NCBI GenBank assembly: GCA_903878475.1
Contig: CAIRHQ010000009.1
Coordinates: 1 to 44,216, forward strand
Reading direction: 5' to 3'
DNA length: 44,216 nt
DNA from: an uncultured Bacteroidota bacterium
Lineage (GTDB): Bacteria > Bacteroidota > Bacteroidia > Chitinophagales > Chitinophagaceae
Part shown: positions 17,414-25,711 of the stretch, piece by piece
Position numbering within the stretch: the first letter of the stretch is position 1
How the letters are laid out: every line of letters starts with the position of its first letter
Notes under the pieces: model-generated
Told to the model about the DNA's origin: nothing
The model's input: the letters and a program-made list of their open reading frames with translations, nothing else
The model's database searches: none
Position numbers and translations under genes: made by a program

Positions 17414-18166
17414 ATGCTGAACGTCGAAAACATGGAGTACAACACGACCAGAAACCATCTGATCATGAAAGAATATGGCCGTCATATTCAAAAGATGGTT
17501 GAATACCTGTTGTCGATCCAAGATAAAGAAGAAAGGCAACGGAATGCCTATGCCGTTATTGAACTCATGGGCTTTTTAAACCCACACCTGAAAAATGTGG
17601 AAGATTTCCGGCATAAATTATGGGACCATCTTTTCCTGATCAGCGATTTTACGCTGGATGTAGAAAGCCCATACCCCATCCCCACTCGTGAAACCCTGAA
17701 GGCAAGGCCCGAAAGGTTGCGCTATCCAAAAAGATATCCCCGCTTTAATCATCTTGGAAAGAATATTGAAGTGGTTATTGATAAGGCACTGAATGAAGAA
17801 AATCCTGAAAAGAAACAAGGGTTCGCAAATTCCATTGCTTATTACATGAAGCTCACGTATAGCAACTGGCATAAAGAACTGGTACACGATGATGCAATAC
17901 AAAGTGAATTATCGACGATGACTAAAGGGGAACTGGAATTCAATAATCGTCCGTTTGTAAAACACAGAACCGATAACCGGGATGAGCGAGACGATTATGG
18001 CAGTGGCCGCGCAGGATACCGGAAGAATTTTGGTGGCCGAAGCAATGCGGGAGGCAGTAGGGATAATCGTGGCGGCGGCGGCGGAAGGGATAGCCGTGGC
18101 GGCGGAAGGGGTGGCGCGGATAATAACCGCAACAACAACAACCGGAATTTCAAGAAAAGGTATTGA
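17414..18166 (+). CDS. DUF4290 protein with RGG-rich C-terminal tail
   Basis: A 250-residue protein. The DUF4290 domain spans about residues 7-180, beginning 'MEYNTTRNHLIMKEYGRHIQKMVEYLLS' and including 'LMGFLNPHLKNVEDFRHKLWDHLFLISDF'. It is a soluble, helix-rich domain of unknown function found in Bacteroidota. From about residue 189 the protein becomes a low-complexity tail made of Arg, Gly, Asn and Asp with RGG-type repeats, ending in Lys-Lys-Arg-Tyr; such tails often bind RNA. Members usually begin at MEYNTTR, so the second ATG (17432) is a likely alternative start. A terminator follows, and murA is next. Confidence 0.85.
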   Translation: MLNVENMEYNTTRNHLIMKEYGRHIQKMVEYLLSIQDKEERQRNAYAVIELMGFLNPHLKNVEDFRHKLWDHLFLISDFTLDVESPYPIPTRETLKARPERLRYPKRYPRFNHLGKNIEVVIDKALNEENPEKKQGFANSIAYYMKLTYSNWHKELVHDDAIQSELSTMTKGELEFNNRPFVKHRTDNRDERDDYGSGRAGYRKNFGGRSNAGGSRDNRGGGGGRDSRGGGRGGADNNRNNNNRNFKKRY

Positions 18167-18184
18167 TCTAATTATATTTTAACG

Positions 18185-18220
18185 AAACCCTGATTTTCTA
18201 ATAAGACATCAGGGTTTTTT
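18185..18220 (+). terminator. Rho-independent terminator after the DUF4290 gene
   Basis: A 10-base stem, AAACCCTGAT paired with ATCAGGGTTT, closes a 13-base loop and runs into a T tract. It lies 19 bases past the stop codon and separates the DUF4290 unit from murA. Confidence 0.82.
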
Positions 18221-18263
18221 ATTTTTGCGAATCTGTCCATACCTACTGAACGGCAATCTTGAT

Positions 18264-18271
18264 TATCTTTA
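18264..18271 (+). promoter_or_regulatory. Possible -7 box of murA next to its start codon
   Basis: TATCTTTA matches TAnnTTTG at all but the last fixed base and ends 4 bases before the murA ATG. The terminator immediately upstream (18185-18220) makes a promoter in this short interval likely, but no clear -33 TTG is seen. Confidence 0.35.
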
Positions 18272-18275
18272 AGCT

Positions 18276-19580
18276 ATGGGATCATTTGAAGTATTAGGAG
18301 GAAAAAAATTATCGGGCACCATTACTCCACAAGGTGCCAAGAATGAGGCTTTGCAGATCATTTCAGCCGTATTGCTTACGGCAGAGCCGGTAACGGTAAC
18401 GAATATACCCGACATCATTGATGTAAACCTGCTGATCGAATTGCTGCATGAAATGAATGTGAAGACTGACCGGGTTAGTGCCGACACCTGTGTGTTCCAG
18501 GCAAATGCCGTTGATGTAGAATACCTGAACAGTGATGCCTATCATAAAAAAAGTGGCAAGCTCCGTGGGGCTGTGATGCTCGCTGGCCCATTGCTGGCCA
18601 GATTCAAAAAAGCATATATCCCCAAACCCGGAGGAGATAAGATCGGAAGGCGCAGATTGGATACGCATATCATTGGTTTCGAAAAATTAGGTGCCAAGTT
18701 CACTTACCACGATGATGGATATTTCTATTTATCGGCCGACCATTTAACAGGCACAATCATGCAACTGGATGAACCCAGTTTGACGGGTACGGCCAATATT
18801 CTGATGGCGGCTGTACTGGCCAGGGGCAATACCACCATTTATAATGCAGCCTGCGAACCCTATATTCAGCAGCTCTGCAAAATGCTGAACCGAATGGGCG
18901 CCCGCATCACCGGCATCGGCAGCAATATGCTAATGATCGAAGGGGTTCCAGCATTGGGAGGCACAACACACAGTATGTTGCCGGATATGATCGAAGTTGG
19001 CTCTTTCATAGGACTGGCGGCCATGACGCAAAGTGATATCACCATCAAAAATGCAGGGATCGAACACCTCGGCATCATCCCCGCAAAATTTCAGCAACTG
19101 GGTATCCAACTTGAATTCCAGGGCGATGATATCCATATTCCTTCGCAAGAAATATATGAAATACAACAATACATGGATGGTGGCGTGCTTACTATTTACG
19201 ACCATCCATGGCCTGGCTTTACACCCGATCTATTGAGTATCGTATTGGTTACCGCCATACAGGCTAAAGGCAGTGTACTCATCCACCAGAAAATGTTTGA
19301 AAGCCGCTTGTTCTTTGTAGATAAGCTGATCGATATGGGTGCCAAGATCATTCTTTGTGATCCGCACCGGGCAGTAGTGATCGGATTGGAACGTGAACAG
19401 CAGCTACGCGGTATCGTGATGAGCAGTCCGGATATCCGCGCAGGCGTGGCACTCCTCATTGCAGCATTGAGTGCACAAGGCAAAAGTGTGATCCAGAATA
19501 TTGAACAGATCGATCGCGGATATCAACATATTGATACAAGACTGAAACAGCTCGGTGCTGATATCACCCGCATCGCTTAA
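18276..19580 (+). CDS. murA: UDP-N-acetylglucosamine 1-carboxyvinyltransferase MurA (Asp-type active site)
   Basis: A 434-residue enzyme of normal MurA length that transfers enolpyruvate from PEP to UDP-GlcNAc, the first committed step of peptidoglycan synthesis in the cytoplasm. Landmarks are 'GAKNEALQIISAVLLT' with the catalytic Lys22, 'LTGTANILMAAVLA', and 'SPDIRAGVALLIAAL'. The active-site loop reads 'PKPGGDKIGRRRLDTHIIGFEKLGA': the position that is Cys115 in E. coli (PGGC-x-IG-x-R) is Asp121 here. This form is known from mycobacteria and others and is not alkylated by fosfomycin. It is followed by gmk after 10 bases. Confidence 0.96.
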   Translation: MGSFEVLGGKKLSGTITPQGAKNEALQIISAVLLTAEPVTVTNIPDIIDVNLLIELLHEMNVKTDRVSADTCVFQANAVDVEYLNSDAYHKKSGKLRGAVMLAGPLLARFKKAYIPKPGGDKIGRRRLDTHIIGFEKLGAKFTYHDDGYFYLSADHLTGTIMQLDEPSLTGTANILMAAVLARGNTTIYNAACEPYIQQLCKMLNRMGARITGIGSNMLMIEGVPALGGTTHSMLPDMIEVGSFIGLAAMTQSDITIKNAGIEHLGIIPAKFQQLGIQLEFQGDDIHIPSQEIYEIQQYMDGGVLTIYDHPWPGFTPDLLSIVLVTAIQAKGSVLIHQKMFESRLFFVDKLIDMGAKIILCDPHRAVVIGLEREQQLRGIVMSSPDIRAGVALLIAALSAQGKSVIQNIEQIDRGYQHIDTRLKQLGADITRIA

Positions 19581-19590
19581 TACAACGCAC

Positions 19591-20175
19591 ATGACCAACA
19601 GCAATCATAAACTCATCATCATCACCGCTCCATCCGGAGCCGGAAAAACTTCTATTACCCGTTTCCTGATGCAGCAGTTTCCGCAATTGGCATTTTCGGT
19701 TTCGGCGGCCACCCGCAAACCAAGGGGAACTGAAAAAGACGGGGTGGATTATCATTTTATTTCTGAAGAAGACTTTAAACAAAAGATCCAGGACCAGGAT
19801 TTTGTAGAATGGGAAATGGTATATGAAGGCAAATATTACGGAACCCTGAAATCAGAACTGGAACGCATCTGGAACCAGTCTAAAATACCCGTACTGGACA
19901 TTGATGTAAAGGGCGCCATCCATGTTCAGCAACAATACCCGCAAACCTCGTTGAGCCTGTTCATCGTGCCGCCATCGGTAGATGAATTAAAAAAGAGGTT
20001 GGAAAGCAGGGGTACAGAAACCGAAGCCTCCCTTACAGCCAGGATCAATAAAGCAGCTTATGAATTGTCGTTCAAAACCCATTTTAATCAATGCGTAGTG
20101 AACGATAACCTGCAGCAGGCCTGTGAAACAGCAGAAAAAATAGTATCCGGTTTTATACAAAACGGACAGCAGTAA
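19591..20175 (+). CDS. gmk: Guanylate kinase
   Basis: The chosen start gives 194 residues, beginning MTNSNHKLIIITAPSGAGKTS; an in-frame ATG at 19555 would overlap murA by 26 bases and add 12 residues of no family similarity. Guanylate kinase phosphorylates GMP to GDP with ATP. The P-loop A-P-S-G-A-G-K-T lies at residues 13-20, and GMP-binding segments are 'SVSAATRKPRGTEKDGVDYHFISEEDF' and 'EWEMVYEGKYYGTLKSEL', with 'PVLDIDVKGAIHVQQQYP' after. Ten bases separate it from murA, so the pair is likely one transcript. Confidence 0.95.
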   Translation: MTNSNHKLIIITAPSGAGKTSITRFLMQQFPQLAFSVSAATRKPRGTEKDGVDYHFISEEDFKQKIQDQDFVEWEMVYEGKYYGTLKSELERIWNQSKIPVLDIDVKGAIHVQQQYPQTSLSLFIVPPSVDELKKRLESRGTETEASLTARINKAAYELSFKTHFNQCVVNDNLQQACETAEKIVSGFIQNGQQ

Positions 20176-20213
20176 TTCATCGAACATATCAAAGTACTTA
20201 CTTAATTTAGCTT

Positions 20214-21500
20214 ATGGATTGGATGGCACTCATTGCAATTGCAGCCTCCCTGCTGCTGATCGGTTTTTTTGCAGGAATCGAAATCGCCTTCGTTTCGGCC
20301 AATAAGCTATCAATTGAACTGAACCGTAAACAAGGCAATCACAGCGGAAGGGTTTGGGGCAATTTTGCAGATCACCCCGCTCGTTTTATCGGCACCACCC
20401 TGATCGGTATCAATTTGGTATTTGTGGTATACGGACTCCTGATCGGAGATATGCTTAGTCCGGTTTGGAATTGGATCGCCGAAAAAATTCCGCCGCCCCT
20501 CACCGTGTATCTGAATTATATCAAGCTATTCGTTGAAACAGTACTCTCTACACTCATCGTATTGTTTGTTGAATTTATCTCCAAAGCTTTTTTCAGGGCC
20601 CGCAACAACAGTGTGCTCAGCTCAGACAGCATCAGTTATATCGTACAATTTTTTTACTGGTTGTTCTCTTCATTAGCCTTGTTTTTTGTGAATACCTCAG
20701 AATGGATCCTGAAATACATCTTTAACGTAAAACTCAACGACAAAAAAGTTGCGTTCAGTAAGATAGACCTGGAACATTTTATCCAGCAAAGCAAGAGCCA
20801 TGAAGAAGAAGACAACAGTGAGATTAATAAAGAATTATTTGAAAATGCACTCTCCCTCAGTGAAGTGAAATTAAGGGAATGCCTGATTCCCAGAAGAGAA
20901 ATTGAAGGCATTGATTGCGCTGCTTCCATGGAAGCGGTAAAAGAAAAATTCATTCAAACCCAGTTGAGCAAACTGGTGGTATACGATGGCAACATTGATA
21001 CGATACTGGGCTATATTCACCAGCTTGATCTTTTTAAACACCCCCAAACCGTTAATGAGGTTTTGTTACCCATCCCCACGGTTCCTGAAAGCATGAGCGC
21101 CACTGACCTGATGAATAAATTCAGCAAGGAAAGAAAAAGCATTGCCTGGGTGGTTGACGAATTTGGCGGCACGGCCGGTATTGTAACCATGGAAGACCTG
21201 CTGGAAGAGATCTTTGGTGAGATCCGGGATGAATATGATACTGAAGAATTTGTAGAAAAGCAATTGGCAGCCAATGAATTTATTTTCAGTGGAAGACTTG
21301 AACTAGACTATCTCGAAGAAAAATATAACCTGCCCTTCCCCGATGATCAGAAAACGGAAACCCTGTCTGGGTACATCATCCAGAACAATGAAGAGATCCC
21401 CAAATTGAAAGATCGCATCATCATCGGCAATTACGAAATTGATATCCTGAATGTAAGTGATACCCGGATTGAAATGGTGAAACTCAAAGTGCTGAAATGA
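20214..21500 (+). CDS. CNNM/CBS-domain membrane protein (CorC/HlyC family, GldE-like)
   Basis: A 428-residue protein with the three-part layout of the family: an N-terminal CNNM (DUF21) membrane domain to about residue 190 with 3-4 helices, paired CBS domains at about 205-325 ('RECLIPRREIEGID', 'VVYDGNIDTILGYIHQLDL', 'SIAWVVDEFGGTAGIVTMEDLLEEIFGEIRDE'), and a C-terminal CorC/HlyC transporter-associated domain ('FSGRLELDYLEEKYNLPFP..ETLSGYI'). Homologues are linked to magnesium or cobalt efflux; in gliding Bacteroidota the relative GldE is associated with motility, and gldC lies two genes downstream. The next gene overlaps its stop by 4 bases (ATGA), indicating translational coupling. Confidence 0.88.
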   Translation: MDWMALIAIAASLLLIGFFAGIEIAFVSANKLSIELNRKQGNHSGRVWGNFADHPARFIGTTLIGINLVFVVYGLLIGDMLSPVWNWIAEKIPPPLTVYLNYIKLFVETVLSTLIVLFVEFISKAFFRARNNSVLSSDSISYIVQFFYWLFSSLALFFVNTSEWILKYIFNVKLNDKKVAFSKIDLEHFIQQSKSHEEEDNSEINKELFENALSLSEVKLRECLIPRREIEGIDCAASMEAVKEKFIQTQLSKLVVYDGNIDTILGYIHQLDLFKHPQTVNEVLLPIPTVPESMSATDLMNKFSKERKSIAWVVDEFGGTAGIVTMEDLLEEIFGEIRDEYDTEEFVEKQLAANEFIFSGRLELDYLEEKYNLPFPDDQKTETLSGYIIQNNEEIPKLKDRIIIGNYEIDILNVSDTRIEMVKLKVLK

Positions 21501-22615
21501 TCATTGCAGTATCCTCCACACATCCCCTTTCTGAAGGTAGTTTTCCGGCACTATGCATCAGCTACCTGGCGCAGCAATATCCGCAACAGCAATTCCTCTA
21601 TTTTTTCGACAGGCCGTTCAACGAAAAAATAATCAGTGCTGAAAATATTCAGGCAAAGATCATTGGGTCCAAATCAGATGGGCCGCTTCGCTGGCAGTAT
21701 TGGTATAATTTTACCTTGCCTGCTCAACTAAAAAAACACAAAGTCTATATTTTGATCTGTGCCGATGGAATAGGAACCTTGCGCAGTAAGATCCCCCAGT
21801 ATCTTTTACCCAATCAGGATTTTATCGATTGCCCGCAAATCCTTTCTCGCGGAAAGCTGGCATTTTTCAAACGATTTACGCCCAAGTTCATTCAGCAGGC
21901 TGCAGGCATCATCACGCATCATGCGTATTCAAAAAATTGGCTGACCGAAAAATATGGATTGACCCATGATCGTGTTACAGTGATCCCCGATTGTATTCAC
22001 GCTATGTTCAGCGCATACAGTGAAGATGAAAAAAATAGTGTCCGGGAAAAATATACAGAAGGCCTGGCTTATTTTCTGTTCGCCGGTACCGGCACCACAA
22101 ACTTCGAACCCATCAACCTACTCAAAGCTTTTTCTTTTTTTAAGAAAAGACAGAAAAGCAATATGAAACTGCTTATCGCCAATAAGCAGTTAGCCCTTGA
22201 CGTTAATTTTATGAAGGCGTTAAGGAGTTTTAAATTTAGGGATGAGGTGATCCTGTTGAACAATTACACAACAGAAGAACTCGCGGGCATCATGTCTGCC
22301 GCTTATGCTTTTGTGTATCCTGTATTGACAGACAGTGACGCTGAACCCGTTCGCCAGTCTATTCAATGTGAAGTACCCGTCATTGCCACGCGCAGCCGCG
22401 CATTGGAAGAATCTTTTTCTGACGCCATTCTTTATGCAGATGCCAAGGATTTTAATGATATAGCCGAAAAAATGATCCTGGTATTCAAAGATGAACAGCT
22501 CAGAAACAAACTCATCATGCATGGTAAACAACGGCTCATTCCTTTCAACACCGCAGCAAATGCAAGGTTATTATGGAAGCTGATCAGCAAAGCCAATAAA
22601 CCAGAAACCACTTAA
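21497..22615 (+). CDS. Glycosyltransferase, GT-B fold (group 1-like)
   Basis: A 372-residue soluble protein overlapping the CNNM gene by 4 bases. The N-terminal half is a Rossmann-like domain ending in 'AAGIITHHAYSKNWLTEKYGLTHDRVTVIPDCI', typical of the linker in group 1 glycosyltransferases. The C-terminal half has 'FLFAGTGTTNFEPINLLKAFSFFKKRQKSNMKLLIANK' and 'SAAYAFVYPVLTDSDAEPVRQSIQCEVPVIATR', where the usual E-x-x-x-x-x-x-x-E donor-binding motif is relaxed. It probably adds a sugar to an envelope or surface glycan; donor and acceptor cannot be told. Confidence 0.8.
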   Translation: MIIAVSSTHPLSEGSFPALCISYLAQQYPQQQFLYFFDRPFNEKIISAENIQAKIIGSKSDGPLRWQYWYNFTLPAQLKKHKVYILICADGIGTLRSKIPQYLLPNQDFIDCPQILSRGKLAFFKRFTPKFIQQAAGIITHHAYSKNWLTEKYGLTHDRVTVIPDCIHAMFSAYSEDEKNSVREKYTEGLAYFLFAGTGTTNFEPINLLKAFSFFKKRQKSNMKLLIANKQLALDVNFMKALRSFKFRDEVILLNNYTTEELAGIMSAAYAFVYPVLTDSDAEPVRQSIQCEVPVIATRSRALEESFSDAILYADAKDFNDIAEKMILVFKDEQLRNKLIMHGKQRLIPFNTAANARLLWKLISKANKPETT

Positions 22616-22620
22616 CTTTG
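22613..22620 (+). promoter_or_regulatory. Possible -7 box upstream of gldC
   Basis: TAACTTTG fits TAnnTTTG and lies 20 bases before the gldC ATG, overlapping the end of the glycosyltransferase gene. No clear -33 TTG is present, so this is weak. Confidence 0.3.
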
Positions 22621-22640
22621 CAACAATAACGTGATAAATT

Positions 22641-22985
22641 ATGAAACAGTCTACTATTAAAATTGATGTACTGATGGATCCCAATAAGATCCCCGAACAG
22701 ATCAGCTGGGTGGCCAGCGACAGCACGGCCGATAAAGTACAAAAAGCCAAGGCCATGTGTGTGTCATTCTGGGATGGCGTTGATAAAAGCGCTTTGCGGA
22801 TCGATCTCTGGACAAAAGATATGATGGTAGATGAAATGGCAGATTTCTATTACCAAACGCTCGTGGGTATGGCCGATAATTTTAAAAAAGCCACCCAGCA
22901 ACAGGAAATGTGCGACGACATGAAAAATTTTGCCCAATCCTTCCTGAAAAAATTCAGGGATATTCAATTGAAAGAACAGGGATAG
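22641..22985 (+). CDS. gldC: Gliding motility protein GldC
   Basis: A 114-residue soluble protein with the whole-length GldC pattern: 'STIKIDVLMDPNKIPEQISWVASDS', 'AKAMCVSFWDGVDKSALRIDLWTKDMMVDEMADFYYQTLVGMAD' and a charged C-terminal helix. In Flavobacterium johnsoniae GldC supports gliding but is not essential, and resembles the SecB fold in some analyses (from memory, uncertain). GldC occurs in many non-gliding Bacteroidota too, so it does not prove motility. It sits between a glycosyltransferase and a YqeY-like gene rather than beside gldB. Confidence 0.88.
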   Translation: MKQSTIKIDVLMDPNKIPEQISWVASDSTADKVQKAKAMCVSFWDGVDKSALRIDLWTKDMMVDEMADFYYQTLVGMADNFKKATQQQEMCDDMKNFAQSFLKKFRDIQLKEQG

Positions 22986-23015
22986 TTTACAGTACTCACT
23001 TAACAAATAAATCAT

Positions 23016-23468
23016 ATGAGCTTAGAAAATCAGATCATGTCGGAAATGAAAGATGCCATGAAGGCCAAGAATGAAGCTGTATTAAGGGCATTAAGGGCCA
23101 TCAAGGCAGAAATCATCAAAGCCAAAACAGAACCCGGTGCAGGAGGCGAGATTGATGCCGCTACGGAGCAGAAATTTCTTCAAAAAATGATGAAACAGCG
23201 CAGGGATTCACTGGAGATATTTGAAAAGCAGGGCCGCAATGACCTGGCCGAAAAAGAAAAAGAAGAAATGGTGGTCATTGAAAAATTCTTACCCAAACAA
23301 CTCGACGAAGCCGAACTCAAAGACAGGATCATTAAGATCATAGAAGAAACCGGAGCCGCTTCTCCGGCCGATATGGGAAAAGTAATGGGTGTGGCCAGTA
23401 AGGCCTTGGCCGGATTATCCGATGGGAAAACCATCAGCAACCTGGTGAAGGAGTTGTTGAGTAAATAA
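23016..23468 (+). CDS. GatB/YqeY domain protein
   Basis: A 150-residue helical protein matching the YqeY family from end to end: 'MSLENQIMSEMKDAMKAKNEAVLRALRAIKAEI', 'MKQRRDSLEIFEKQGRNDLAEKEKEEMVVIEKFLPKQL', and 'ADMGKVMGVASKALAGLSDGKTISNLVKELL'. The fold is that of the C-terminal domain of GatB, which binds tRNA during amidation of mischarged tRNAs; a free-standing copy may have a tRNA-related role, not proven. It is 30 bases downstream of gldC. Confidence 0.9.
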   Translation: MSLENQIMSEMKDAMKAKNEAVLRALRAIKAEIIKAKTEPGAGGEIDAATEQKFLQKMMKQRRDSLEIFEKQGRNDLAEKEKEEMVVIEKFLPKQLDEAELKDRIIKIIEETGAASPADMGKVMGVASKALAGLSDGKTISNLVKELLSK

Positions 23469-23529
23469 TCTCATTTTTTTTCAACCTAACAGACAACTTG
23501 CGCTAGCAAAAACCGGGTCTATCCCAACT

Positions 23530-24069
23530 ATGCTGATCGATATCATTTTTGCAGTACTCATGATCATTGCCTGCATCAAAGGTTTTCAGCGGGGACTTGT
23601 GATCGCCATTTTTTCGGTGCTGGCCTTTATTATTGGATTAGCCGCTGCACTGAAATTATCTACCGTGGTTGCCAGCTACCTGCAAGGAAGCATCAGCGTT
23701 TCTGCCAAATGGTTACCCTTTATATCATTTATTGCCGTCTTTCTGATCGTGGTGCTGGCGGTGAAATGGGGAGGCAAACTGATCGAGAGGTCCTTTCAAC
23801 TGGTATTGCTGGGATGGCTGAATAGGATCGGTGGCGTATTGATATTTGCCCTGTTATACATCATCATTTTCAGTATATTTTTATTTTATGCCGAAAAACT
23901 GGGATTCCTGAAAACGGATATGATCCAGCACTCAAAAGCATACCCCTTCCTGCAACCCTGGGGACCTAAACTAATGGATGGATTTGGGAAATTCATACCC
24001 CTGTTCAAAGACATGTTTGGAGAACTGGAAAGCTTTTTCAGCAGTGTTTCTGACAAAATCGGGCATTAA
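23530..24069 (+). CDS. CvpA family membrane protein
   Basis: A 179-residue protein with four membrane helices and the CvpA/colicin V production pattern: 'IDIIFAVLMIIACIKGFQRGLVIAIFSVLAFIIGLAAALKLS' followed by 'WLPFISFIAVFLIVVLAVKWGGKLIERSFQLVLLGWLNRIGG'. CvpA proteins are inner-membrane proteins linked to envelope stress and, in E. coli, to colicin V export and purF regulation. There is no toxin gene nearby, so the historic name should not be read literally. It ends with a soluble tail 'PWGPKLMDGFGKFIPLFKDMFGELESFF'. Confidence 0.85.
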   Translation: MLIDIIFAVLMIIACIKGFQRGLVIAIFSVLAFIIGLAAALKLSTVVASYLQGSISVSAKWLPFISFIAVFLIVVLAVKWGGKLIERSFQLVLLGWLNRIGGVLIFALLYIIIFSIFLFYAEKLGFLKTDMIQHSKAYPFLQPWGPKLMDGFGKFIPLFKDMFGELESFFSSVSDKIGH

Positions 24070-24160
24070 TTTCACCCATTATTTTATTTAACGTAATTTT
24101 ATCCGGAATCAAAGTATCACATACTTAACTTTCGGCCATTAAAACAACAGCTGCTTACGG

Positions 24161-24937
24161 ATGAGCTACGAAATAAAACAAGACGGAAAATTCAAGTTCA
24201 TAGAAGAAGGCAATGGTGAACCACTAATGCTGTTGCATGGATTATTTGGTGCATTAAGCAATTTTAAAGACCTGATCGAGCATTTTAGGAAATCCAATAA
24301 AGTGATCGTTCCCCTATTGCCCCTGCTCGAACTAGACCTTTTACACACTTCGGTGGGTGGACTCCAGAAATTTGTACATCGCTTTATAGAACACCGTAAA
24401 TACGACCAGATCCATTTACTGGGAAACTCATTGGGCGGACATGTTGCCCTGGTACATGTACTCAAGCATCCTGAAAAAATAAAATCACTGATCTTAACCG
24501 GTAGCTCAGGCCTGTTCGAAAACGGCATGGGCGACACTTATCCAAAAAGAGGAGATAAAGAATATATCCGCACCAAAACGGCGCTTACTTTTTATGATCC
24601 GGCAATGGCCACCGATGAACTGGTGAACGAAGTGTTTGAAATTACCAACAACCGGATCAAGGTAATCAAGATCATTGCACTGGCCAAAAGCGCGATCCGC
24701 AATAATCTGGGTGAAGAATTGAATCAGATCAAACAACCTACCTGCCTCATATGGGGAAATAATGATACCATCACACCGCCATTTGTAGGAAAAGAATTCA
24801 ACCGGCTGATCCCCAACAGTGAAATACATTTTGTAGACCAATGCGGACATGCTCCCATGATGGAAGTTCCGCATGAATTCAATCGGATCTTAGATGAGTT
24901 TCTGGTAAAATTATCTTCAGCTGCTGCAACGGTTTGA
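24161..24937 (+). CDS. Alpha/beta hydrolase
   Basis: A 258-residue cytoplasmic alpha/beta-hydrolase fold protein. The catalytic triad is visible: Ser90 in the elbow G-N-S-L-G-G, Asp202 in 'WGNNDTITP', and His230 in 'DQCGHAPMMEVP'. The oxyanion region is 'LLHGLFGALSNF'. No signal peptide is present. Family members range from esterases to C-C bond hydrolases, and substrate cannot be inferred. Together with the following CBS and nadK genes it belongs to an arrangement often seen in Bacteroidota. Confidence 0.88.
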   Translation: MSYEIKQDGKFKFIEEGNGEPLMLLHGLFGALSNFKDLIEHFRKSNKVIVPLLPLLELDLLHTSVGGLQKFVHRFIEHRKYDQIHLLGNSLGGHVALVHVLKHPEKIKSLILTGSSGLFENGMGDTYPKRGDKEYIRTKTALTFYDPAMATDELVNEVFEITNNRIKVIKIIALAKSAIRNNLGEELNQIKQPTCLIWGNNDTITPPFVGKEFNRLIPNSEIHFVDQCGHAPMMEVPHEFNRILDEFLVKLSSAAATV

Positions 24938-25010
24938 TGCTGAAAATGGTCATATACTTTTACAAGCCGTTTTTCGTTATGCATCCGGCTGCATGAAAAG
25001 CTACTGAACT

Positions 25011-25673
25011 ATGCTAACCATCGAACTGATCAATAACAATATTCCCCGCCTGCAACTACAGGATTCTGTGAGTAAGGCACTTCAACTGATCAGTGATTTC
25101 AGGGTTACTCATTTGCCGGTAATATCGGAAGACATTTATCTTGGACTGATAAGCGAAGAAGACCTCCTTGATGCTGAATCAGAAAAAGAACCCATTGAAT
25201 CGCTTCAGGCTCATTTTCTGCATGCCTCCGTTAATGAAAATGAACATTTCCTCAATGCTGTGAATTGCAGCAATCAATTTGATACCACCGTAGTTCCTGT
25301 GATCAATGAAGAAAAAGAACTGATGGGGGTAATCACTACTCCAGAATTGTTGAAAGCGCTTGGTGGTTTTTCGGGTGCCAGTGAAATTGGCGGCATCATC
25401 GTACTTGAAATGGAACGCATTCGTTTTTCTATTTCGGAGATCAGCCGCATCGTGGAAAGTAATGATGCTACTATTTTACACCTCAATACCACCGTACATC
25501 CCGAAACTGGAATGCTCACGGTAACCATTCATCTCAATAAAAAGGAGATCGCAGCAATAGTAGCCACTTTTGAGCGGTACGACTATGATATTCTTTACTA
25601 TTTCGGCAACGAAAATTTTGAGAATGAAATTCACAGCAATTACCGTCACCTGATGAATTACCTCGATATCTAA
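25011..25673 (+). CDS. CBS-domain protein
   Basis: A 220-residue protein with a pair of CBS motifs in the first 120 residues ('LQLQDSVSKALQLISDFRVTHLPVISEDIYLGLISEEDLLD' and 'FDTTVVPVINEEKELMGVITTPELLKALGG'), followed by an ACT-like segment with 'GGIIVLEMERIRFSISEISRIVESNDATILHLN'. CBS pairs bind adenosine nucleotides and act as energy or ligand sensors. A gene of this type precedes nadK in many Bacteroidota, hinting at a nucleotide-sensing role; here an outer membrane protein gene lies between them. Confidence 0.85.
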   Translation: MLTIELINNNIPRLQLQDSVSKALQLISDFRVTHLPVISEDIYLGLISEEDLLDAESEKEPIESLQAHFLHASVNENEHFLNAVNCSNQFDTTVVPVINEEKELMGVITTPELLKALGGFSGASEIGGIIVLEMERIRFSISEISRIVESNDATILHLNTTVHPETGMLTVTIHLNKKEIAAIVATFERYDYDILYYFGNENFENEIHSNYRHLMNYLDI

Positions 25674-25711
25674 TCCGCAATTCGGTACGACCAAACGAAT
25701 CTGATCCCAGC

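Noticed and set aside
23530-24069. Colicin V production locus
   Set aside because: The CvpA-like protein is a general envelope protein; no bacteriocin or exporter gene is adjacent.
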